Shown here piece after piece: positions 1 through 5,234 of a stretch of 6,311 nt of DNA. Source of the stretch: Desulfobacterales bacterium (GTDB taxonomy: Bacteria > Desulfobacterota > Desulfobacteria > Desulfobacterales > C00003060); NCBI GenBank assembly GCA_020347085.1, contig CP070769.1, forward strand, positions 1,683,351-1,689,661, read 5' to 3'. The notes under the pieces were generated by a model. The model did no database searches and was not told the DNA's origin. It worked only from the letters and a program-made list of their open reading frames with translations. The position numbers and the translations under genes were made by a program. The number at the start of each line of letters is the position of its first letter. The first letter of the stretch is position 1.

Positions 1-172
1 AGCTTCACTTTGTGTCAAGCCTTCAGGCGCAACCCTTGCGCCAAACTCGACCCGCTTCGCGGGACTCAAACAGTTCAGGATTTGCCCACCAAGGCGGGCA
101 CGTTCGCTTCGCCCGGATGGGTGCCCCAAAAAGCTCATAATGGTCGCTCAAAGTGGTTATGCAGAGGTCTCA
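1..172. mobile_element. possible terminal region of an insertion sequence (partial)
   Basis: No open frame of note. The stretch is dense in small hairpins: GGCGCAA/TTGCGCC at 26-42 with a 3-base loop, CCCGC/GCGGG at 51-63 with a 3-base loop, and GGGCAC/GTGCCC pairing 96-101 with 121-126. It ends exactly at the inverted-repeat copy at 155-172. This fits the untranslated end of an IS whose transposase would lie outside the window. No transposase residue is visible here, so the call is tentative. Confidence 0.35.
155..172 (-). repeat. 18-bp inverted repeat, copy 1; probable IS end pointing left
   Basis: On the minus strand this reads TGAGACCTCTGCATAACC, matching 986-1003 at 17 of 18 positions in opposite orientation. 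Read inward it would bound an element lying to the left, extending past the window edge. The sequences beyond the 18 bp differ between the two copies, so they would be either opposite ends of one element type or ends of related but different elements. Confidence 0.55.
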
Positions 173-526
173 GATAACTACACCTTGACACCGGAAAACG
201 TTCTCAGGGAAGAATTCCCTTAAGAACCTTCGTCCAAGGAAAAAAGATTTTCACAGAAAAGAGACGCGATGAACGGTTAACCGCTTAACCATCATTGACA
301 AGCCAGAGGATCTGGCCACTGTCGAGTTAGGTACTGTTCACGGCAAACTGTCACACTAGATTGTGTTCTTGCAACTTGTTAATCTATGGAAGACCGAAAG
401 AGAAGTCGATCGGGAATGGTCACCAAAAAGGTGCTGAGTGGTTTGTTGAATCTGCCTGACCCGGTGGATGAAAAAACAGTCCGGTTGAGATCCTACTGTT
501 CCCTGCACGACCCTGCATTTTACAGG
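173..526. other. gene-free stretch with short hairpins downstream of the response regulator
   Basis: I find no credible coding region here. A plus-strand frame from 386 to 628 runs antisense into the response regulator and shows no family resemblance. The stretch holds hairpins AGGGAA/TTCCCT (206-220, extendable by TTCT/AGAA to 201-226), GGTTAA/TTAACC (275-290), GCCAGA/TCTGGC (302-316) and TAGATT/AATCTA (357-386). None is followed by a clear T-run on the minus strand, so no terminator can be assigned with confidence, although one or more may help end the response-regulator transcript. Confidence 0.45.
201..226. repeat. hairpin (TTCT-AGGGAA-GAA-TTCCCT-AGAA)
   Basis: Inverted repeat with a 6-bp core stem at 206-220 around a 3-base loop, extendable by four more pairs (201-204 with 223-226) across small bulges. 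On the minus strand it is followed by CGTTTTCC, a poor T-run, so it is at best a weak terminator. It lies about 300 nt past the response regulator stop. Confidence 0.4.
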
Positions 527-967
527 TCACACAGGATGCTTTCTCAAGGCTTCTTCGATTACTTTGATCAACTCATCCGGATCGATCGGTTTTTCAATGT
601 AGCCGTCCGGTATAGTATATTTTGTTAGCCCTGTGGTTTCAACGAATTTTTTCTCATCCCGCAGGGGTTGCTTATACATGAAATGTCTGAAATCAACGCC
701 CGTCACCTCAGAGACCCCTGTTACCACGACTACGGGAATATGGGTCAAATCAGGGTCGCTTCTCAACTCCTGGAACATACTAATACCGCTCTTCTTTGGC
801 ATCATGAGGTCGAGCAATACCAGGTCTGGCTTTTCCTTACGCAGGAGTTCTAGCCCCTCAACCCCGTCTTTTGCACCCACACTTGCATAGCCGTTCTCTT
901 CGAGGACCGTGCTAAGGAAGGTCCTCTGATCAGCTTCGTCGTCCACGATCAATATCTTCTTAGGCAT
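527..967 (-). CDS. single-domain response regulator (CheY-like) with insertion
   Basis: Receiver domain of 146 residues with no output domain. It shows the acidic pair Asp9-Asp10 (ILIVDDEADQ), the phospho-acceptor Asp53 (LVLLDLMMPKKSG), Thr83 (VVVVTG) and Lys126 (GYIEKPIDP), so it should be phosphorylatable. The Thr-to-Lys distance is 43 residues, against about 22 in CheY, because of extra sequence containing DFRHFMYKQPLRDEKKF. I chose the ATG at 967 because AAAGGAG lies seven bases upstream and translation begins directly with the first beta strand. An in-frame ATG at 1036 would add 23 residues translated from a repeat that looks like a mobile-element end, so it is rejected. No kinase gene is nearby. 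The partner may be a hybrid kinase elsewhere, and output would be through protein contact. It lies 225 nt beyond the CNB-domain gene, so its transcription may be separate. Confidence 0.92.
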   Translation of the reverse strand: MPKKILIVDDEADQRTFLSTVLEENGYASVGAKDGVEGLELLRKEKPDLVLLDLMMPKKSGISMFQELRSDPDLTHIPVVVVTGVSEVTGVDFRHFMYKQPLRDEKKFVETTGLTKYTIPDGYIEKPIDPDELIKVIEEALRKHPV

Positions 968-973
968 GTTTCC

Positions 974-981
974 ACTCCTTT
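974..981 (-). promoter_or_regulatory. ribosome binding site of the response regulator
   Basis: On the minus strand this reads AAAGGAGT, a strong Shine-Dalgarno match whose AGGAG core is seven bases from the ATG at 967. It decides the start of the response regulator in favour of 967 over the longer frame beginning at 1036. Confidence 0.8.
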
Positions 982-985
982 CGAT

Positions 986-1003
986 TGAGACCTCTGCAAA
1001 ACC
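986..1003 (+). repeat. 18-bp inverted repeat, copy 2; probable IS or MITE end pointing right
   Basis: TGAGACCTCTGCAAAACC. Its reverse complement recurs at 155-172 with one mismatch (17 of 18). The form (starting near GAGACC, followed here by a T-rich run) resembles terminal inverted repeats of insertion sequences. Read inward, the element would extend right, into the gene-free stretch before the CNB-domain gene. The copy ends 18 nt upstream of the response regulator ATG. The repeat pair is directly visible; the mobile-element reading is an inference. Confidence 0.6.
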
Positions 1004-1192
1004 TCCTTTTTTGCTCAATCTCTGCGTCAGACTCATTCCGCAGCGCAGGAGTCAAAATACTGATAGCGTTCCGATGGTTAAGCTCTTCGCTTTTTTTGAC
1101 CTTGAGCAAAATCGGTCGTTTTTCAAAGTTCTCGATTCCAAGTGAAAAGAAACCATATGATATGACACTGGTTTGTTACCCAAGCAAATACA
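986..1192 (+). mobile_element. possible IS/MITE remnant between the CNB-domain and response-regulator genes
   Basis: This non-coding stretch starts with the inverted repeat at 986-1003. It then has a T-rich run, an inverted pair GACTC/GAGTC (1030-1034 and 1049-1053) and A/T-rich sequence up to the stop of the CNB-domain gene. No second terminal repeat is visible near 1192, so a complete element cannot be drawn: it would be a decayed fragment with an uncertain right border. No convincing sigma-70 promoter is seen on the minus strand, though TTGACT (minus strand, 1050-1055) could act as a -35 box. Confidence 0.35.
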
Positions 1193-1675
1193 TTAGAGGC
1201 CCATAAGCGCTCCTATCTCAGGATGTTTCGAGATCACCTTGAGAAACTGTTGGGAGCGCCGTTCCAAGCGGTTTTCTAAGATCCTTGCGGCCTTCTGCAT
1301 GACCAGGTATCCCATGGTATGATCACCATCAAGGAGTTCCAAAAGCTTGACTCCGGGCACCAGATAGATATCGGACGGTTCGGCGCAAACAGCATACGTG
1401 GCGTAAGAGGCTGGCGGGCGCAGAGCAGACCAGCCAAATGAGTAGCCCGGCTTGATAGAACCCAAAGAGATAATCACGGCTGGTGCCAGTTCTGCCTCAA
1501 GTAGCACCTTGCCTCTCTTGAGTGAATAGAATCGGTCGGCCGGGTTGCCTACTTCGTAAATCATCTGTCTTTCGTCAAACGACTCGGCTTGAACCAGGGG
1601 AGCCAACTTATCAAGCATCCCGTCTGTCAAGTCTTCAAACAGCGCAATCCCCTTCAAGTCTTTTGCAGAAACCAT
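1193..1675 (-). CDS. stand-alone Crp-like cyclic-nucleotide-binding domain protein
   Basis: Soluble protein of 160 residues consisting of one cNMP-binding (Crp/Fnr sensor) beta-barrel with flanking helices. The N-terminal LKGIALFEDLTDGMLDKLAPL is the typical entry helix, followed by barrel strands with ESFDERQMIYEVGNPADRFYSLKRGKV (31-57) and the phosphate-cassette position SFGWSALRPPAS (79-90). A C-helix follows at about 117-145. The protein ends at 160, with no helix-turn-helix, so it is not a DNA-binding Crp. The cassette Glu and Arg that contact the nucleotide are replaced (Trp82 and about Tyr91), so cAMP binding is doubtful. The ATG at 1673-1675 follows GAGAGGAGAC. The gap to the upstream antiporter gene is 53 nt with no visible terminator, so it may be the last gene of that operon. 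A regulatory role on the antiporter or a partner is inference from position. Confidence 0.88.
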   Translation of the reverse strand: MVSAKDLKGIALFEDLTDGMLDKLAPLVQAESFDERQMIYEVGNPADRFYSLKRGKVLLEAELAPAVIISLGSIKPGYSFGWSALRPPASYATYAVCAEPSDIYLVPGVKLLELLDGDHTMGYLVMQKAARILENRLERRSQQFLKVISKHPEIGALMGL

Positions 1676-1728
1676 AATGTATATGTCTCCTCTCCGTGCC
1701 CGAATCCTTATTCCCTAAGCTTAATACA

Positions 1729-3492
1729 TCATGATAAGAGGAAAACAACAACTAAGAAAATGGTGGCAAGGGCCGCAGTAATTCCCGCTGGTGAACTGCC
1801 CGTGGCAAGGGCCGCACGAGCCTTCGCCTTCTTATCTCGAAGCTTTTCTGCCGTGATACCGGTTACACTCCATAGAGGAATAAGGGTCCCGAGTGCTAGA
1901 ATCTCTGGGCCGCGTCTAGACACACGGCCAAGAGCCCCAGCCAATCCACCCACAAAGACCCTGTCCGAGAGTCTGTTTATACCATTTAAGCCTTTGTCCA
2001 TAATATAGTAAAATAGGCGCCCCCCTTTGCGGTAGAACCAATCAGTGTCAATGGAGATGGTCTCTGTTCGCTTGAGGAGCTTAAGAAACAAGAAAAAGAC
2101 CAAGGCCGAGAGCATGAGGAGTTGCAGCTGTGCAATTACATGATTGAACGTGTAAGCCTGGTAGTGAACTTCATAGGGCAAAACATTATAGAGCGGCTGC
2201 GGATAAAGGCCGAGGAAGATACACAGAAAAGACATGAAAGCCATGGCAATGAGCATCGGTTTATTCGTTTCCCCAGGCCTCAGGCCTTTATCTTTGGCGA
2301 AAAAGACAAAATAGGGAAACTTGATCCCCGCATGGAGGAAGACACCTGCCGATGCAATCTCCAGCACAAGCCACGCCCACATCAAGTGTTCATGAACCGC
2401 CCCATCTATGATAAGGGATTTGCTGGTAAATCCGCTTGTTGCAGGGAATGACGAGATGGAAAGGGCTCCAATCCCACCAAAAATCAGGGTCAATGGCATG
2501 GTTTTGTATAGCCCTCCAAGGTCGGTGCATTTACTTTTTCCGACCATATACAGAACAGAGCCAGCCGACATCCAGAGGAGGGCCTTGTATATGATGTGAC
2601 AGAAGGCATGGGCTACGGTGCCATTTAACGACATCATTGTCCCGATACCTACCCCGCAAACCATGAATCCAACTTGATTGATAATGCTATAGCCCAGGAT
2701 TCGCCGCATGTCGTTTTCCAGAAGGGCGTAAATGATACCATATATGGTCATGATGCACCCGACCACGATGAGTATCTCCCAGCCGGGAAAACCTCGTACC
2801 AGGGTGTAAACTGCGGTCTTTGTGGTATAGGCGCTAAGGATTACCCCTCCGGTCACAGTGGCCTCAGGATATGCGTCGGGGAGCCAGGCATGCAAGGGGG
2901 GTGCTGCCGCGTTAACCAAAATTCCGATCAGGATAAGATAAGTCCCCAGATTTCGGTCGGTCATTGCATTGAAGGCAATCGATCCGGTCTGTGTTATATA
3001 GATCACCATGCCGGCCAGCAGACAGAGCCCACCAAAGATATGCACCATAATGTAGCGCATGCCGGCTGCCTGGGCCTTTTTGGTCTTTCGTGCCAGGATG
3101 AGAAAGGTAGAGGCAACAGCCATAACCTCCCAGAAGAAGTAGAGTGAGACGAGGTCACCAGCAAAGACAACGCCAAGGGAGCTGCCTATGTAGATAAGTG
3201 CGGCCATGTGCTGGGTGCTGTCTTTCAGATAAAAGGCATAGACAAATGCCGCAACCGCGTTCAGGGTGAAGATATACCCGAAGACCTTGCTCAGTTTGTC
3301 CACCCGCAAAAAAGTAAGGTCAAAGCCAAAGAAATGAACTTGCCACGAAGAACCAACCTGAAGCTGGGAGATCAAATAAAAAGCGACAGCAGGAAGGAGG
3401 ATCACATACCAGTTTCTGGCGTTACCTTTGAAGAAAGGAACCAGCAAGGCGCCAATGATTAGAAGTGCTGCGGGTGGAAAATCACTTATCAT
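1729..3492 (-). CDS. long MrpD/NuoL-like antiporter subunit lacking the TM7 lysine
   Basis: Polytopic membrane protein of 587 residues, the third antiporter-like subunit in the row. The Proton_antipo_M core is clear: TM5 Glu122 (FFWEVMAVAS), APPLHAWLPDAYPEATVTGG (197-216), TM8 Lys225 (TTKTAVY), HAFCHIIYKALLW (295-307) and Lys358 in TSGFTSKSL. The TM7 lysine that sits five residues before the PLHxWLP proline in the other two subunits is Asn194 here. After the core there is an extension of about 110 residues (DTDWFYRKGGR at 482-492, an amphipathic stretch, a Lys/Arg-rich segment 550-559) and a final hydrophobic helix at about 570-587, longer than classical MrpD. The ATG at 3492 follows AGAGGA and overlaps the small upstream gene by 11 nt. 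Usual automatic names would be Na+/H+ antiporter subunit D or NuoL-like protein. It is clearly a paralogue with a specialised role. Confidence 0.93.
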   Translation of the reverse strand: MISDFPPAALLIIGALLVPFFKGNARNWYVILLPAVAFYLISQLQVGSSWQVHFFGFDLTFLRVDKLSKVFGYIFTLNAVAAFVYAFYLKDSTQHMAALIYIGSSLGVVFAGDLVSLYFFWEVMAVASTFLILARKTKKAQAAGMRYIMVHIFGGLCLLAGMVIYITQTGSIAFNAMTDRNLGTYLILIGILVNAAAPPLHAWLPDAYPEATVTGGVILSAYTTKTAVYTLVRGFPGWEILIVVGCIMTIYGIIYALLENDMRRILGYSIINQVGFMVCGVGIGTMMSLNGTVAHAFCHIIYKALLWMSAGSVLYMVGKSKCTDLGGLYKTMPLTLIFGGIGALSISSFPATSGFTSKSLIIDGAVHEHLMWAWLVLEIASAGVFLHAGIKFPYFVFFAKDKGLRPGETNKPMLIAMAFMSFLCIFLGLYPQPLYNVLPYEVHYQAYTFNHVIAQLQLLMLSALVFFLFLKLLKRTETISIDTDWFYRKGGRLFYYIMDKGLNGINRLSDRVFVGGLAGALGRVSRRGPEILALGTLIPLWSVTGITAEKLRDKKAKARAALATGSSPAGITAALATIFLVVVFLLS

Positions 3493-3733
3493 AGTGGTCC
3501 TCTTTTGCTTTCAGCACAAGACCGACCAATTTGGAAAAGAGTATAAGAACCGCACATGAGACAAATCCGAGAAGCGCATAGAACCCAAGAAAACCATCAA
3601 ACCCAAAGTACGCATGCCTGTGGGTAAAGAAGTCTGGCACCACCAACAGCCCACAAACAACGTAAAGCATGACCCACAATTTTTTTATGGATTCAGGCCT
3701 GTCAAACCAGTCGAATTCCTTTTCTTGCTTCAT
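3482..3733 (-). CDS. small two-helix membrane protein of the antiporter operon
   Basis: Protein of 83 residues that I cannot assign to a named family. It has a charged N-terminus (MKQEKEFDWFDRPESIKK), a first hydrophobic helix at about 20-36 (WVMLYVVCGLLVVPDFF), a short loop with His38, His40 and aromatic/Gly residues (HAYFGFDGF), a second helix at about 50-73, and a charged tail KAKEDHYDK. Both termini are probably cytoplasmic. The ATG at 3733 follows a GAGGAGAGAGGAC purine tract, a strong ribosome binding site, 13 nt after the mrpD-like stop. Its last 11 nt overlap the start of the next antiporter subunit, pointing to coupled translation. That position between two antiporter subunits suggests an accessory subunit or assembly factor. 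It is not recognisably MrpC, MrpF or MrpG (MrpC and MrpF have three helices). The gene itself is well supported, but its function is inferred only from context. Confidence 0.85.
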   Translation of the reverse strand: MKQEKEFDWFDRPESIKKLWVMLYVVCGLLVVPDFFTHRHAYFGFDGFLGFYALLGFVSCAVLILFSKLVGLVLKAKEDHYDK

Positions 3734-3746
3734 GTCCTCTCTCCTC

Positions 3747-5213
3747 TTACCCGCCTATGGCGAGTTTTGCCAAATTGAGAAAGAGTGTCGGATAGAAAAA
3801 CAGTACAATAGAGCCGACCGCGGTCACCACAAGTGGGGCCACGCACCACACGGGAGCCTCTTGTATTGTGTTTTCAAACATAGACTCCTCGGGCGTGCAG
3901 AAAAAGGCCCTATAGACGATGGGCAGAAAGTATGCAGCGTTGAGGAGCGAACTTCCAAGAAGGACAATTAACATAGGCATTTGATCGGCCTGGAGGGTTC
4001 CCAAAACGAGATACCACTTGCTGAAAAATCCGCCAGTGGGCGGAAGCCCAATCACGCTTAGGGAGCCTATGAAAAATGCAACCATGGTGACCGGCATTCT
4101 TTTGCCTATGCCTACCATTTCGCTGATGTACTTCTTACCCGTGGCCACAGCGATAGCGCCAGCACAAAAGAAGAGGGTGATCTTGCCAAAGGCATGCATG
4201 GCGATATGGGTCATTCCGCCTATCATCCCCTTGGGAGAAAGGAGGGCAACACCAAGCACAATGTAAGAGAGCTGGCCAATGGTTGAAAAGGCAAGACGCC
4301 GCTTCAGCCCGTCCTGGGTAAGGGCAATGAGTGAGGCCACGATGACGGTAAAGGCGGCAATATAGCAGACGACGGTACCGAGGTGTAAATTTGTCAACAG
4401 GTTTACGCCGAATACACCTGTCAGCACTCGAAGAACGCTAAAGGCGCCAACCTTGACGACTGCCACCGCGTGCAAGAGGGCACTGACGGGCGTGGGCGCG
4501 ACCATAGCTGCTGGAAGCCACGAGTGAAGCGGCATAATCGCTACCTTGGCAAACCCGAGCACGAGCATAAGAAGAAGCACTGTGATTGTGGCCTTGTGTT
4601 CGGTTCCAGCGAAAATACCCTGCATGGAGAACTCAAGGGTTCCTGTCATATTGTAGCAGATCAGCATTGCTGGAAGAACGATTCCGATTGAAGTGCCTAC
4701 AATGTATAACAAATATTTTCGCCCCGAGCTGCGCGCCTCGTGATCCTGATGGTGTGTGACGAGAGGATAGGTGGCAAAGGAAAGCATCTCATAAAAGAGA
4801 TAAAGGGTTAGCAAGTTAGCTGAAAAGGCCACACCAACGGTTGCTGAAAGGGCTAAGGCAAAGAAGACAAAATACCTGGTCTGACTGTGTTCTTTTAACC
4901 CTCGCATGTAACCTATGGAATAGGCTGAGGTTACAATCCACAGCGATGAGGAGACAAGGGCAAAGAGCATTCCGAGGGCATCAACTCTGAACTTGATTGC
5001 AACCCCCGGGACGACTTCGGCAACCGTATACACGATTTCCGCGCCTTTCAAGACCGCCGGAACCATGGAAGCAACGATCAGAACCTTGGCGACTGCTGCT
5101 ACAAAGGTCCATGCTTCGCGGACATTTGGTGCTCTGCTCGAAGCGAGAATAGGTGTAACCAACAATGAAACCAAGACGGCCAGCAAGGGCTTTATTGATA
5201 CGATCGTTTCCAT
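3747..5213 (-). CDS. mrpD: Na+/H+ antiporter subunit D (MrpD/NuoM-like)
   Basis: Polytopic inner-membrane protein of 488 residues, close to the usual MrpD length (about 490), predicted to carry one proton or cation path of a multi-subunit Na+/H+ antiporter. All ionisable residues expected in the membrane core are present: TM5 Glu142 (LFYEMLS), TM7 Lys223 before PLHSWLP (228-233), TM8 Lys254, the histidines of THIAMHAFGK (335-344) and TM12 Lys399 in GGFFSKWY. About 14 hydrophobic segments are visible, including an uncleaved N-terminal anchor. The ATG at 5213 is preceded by an AAGGA-type ribosome binding site and lies 21 nt after the previous stop; the next gene begins 13 nt downstream, so the genes are almost certainly cotranscribed. 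NuoM or NuoN of a complex I-like or hydrogenase complex is the alternative, but no quinone, FeS or hydrogenase subunits are seen here. Confidence 0.93.
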   Translation of the reverse strand: METIVSIKPLLAVLVSLLVTPILASSRAPNVREAWTFVAAVAKVLIVASMVPAVLKGAEIVYTVAEVVPGVAIKFRVDALGMLFALVSSSLWIVTSAYSIGYMRGLKEHSQTRYFVFFALALSATVGVAFSANLLTLYLFYEMLSFATYPLVTHHQDHEARSSGRKYLLYIVGTSIGIVLPAMLICYNMTGTLEFSMQGIFAGTEHKATITVLLLMLVLGFAKVAIMPLHSWLPAAMVAPTPVSALLHAVAVVKVGAFSVLRVLTGVFGVNLLTNLHLGTVVCYIAAFTVIVASLIALTQDGLKRRLAFSTIGQLSYIVLGVALLSPKGMIGGMTHIAMHAFGKITLFFCAGAIAVATGKKYISEMVGIGKRMPVTMVAFFIGSLSVIGLPPTGGFFSKWYLVLGTLQADQMPMLIVLLGSSLLNAAYFLPIVYRAFFCTPEESMFENTIQEAPVWCVAPLVVTAVGSIVLFFYPTLFLNLAKLAIGG

Positions 5214-5234
5214 ATGGTCCTTATTTTATCTGCG

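Noticed and set aside
1..526. CRISPR array or tandem repeat array
   Set aside because: The hairpins differ from each other in sequence and are irregularly spaced; no unit recurs regularly.
386..628. Plus-strand frame of 80 residues
   Set aside because: It overlaps the 3' end of the response regulator in antisense, has no recognisable motif and no clear ribosome binding site.
968..1036. N-terminal extension of the response regulator to an ATG at 1036
   Set aside because: The extra 23 residues are translated from the repeat or IS-like end, precede the canonical first beta strand, and the internal ATG at 967 has a strong ribosome binding site.
1080..1097. Possible plus-strand terminator (AAGC/GCTT stem followed by T-run)
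   Set aside because: The stem is only four base pairs, and no plus-strand gene precedes it.
2674..3147. Long plus-strand frame of 157 residues
   Set aside because: It lies wholly antisense within a well-supported antiporter gene, and its composition is that of a shadow frame.
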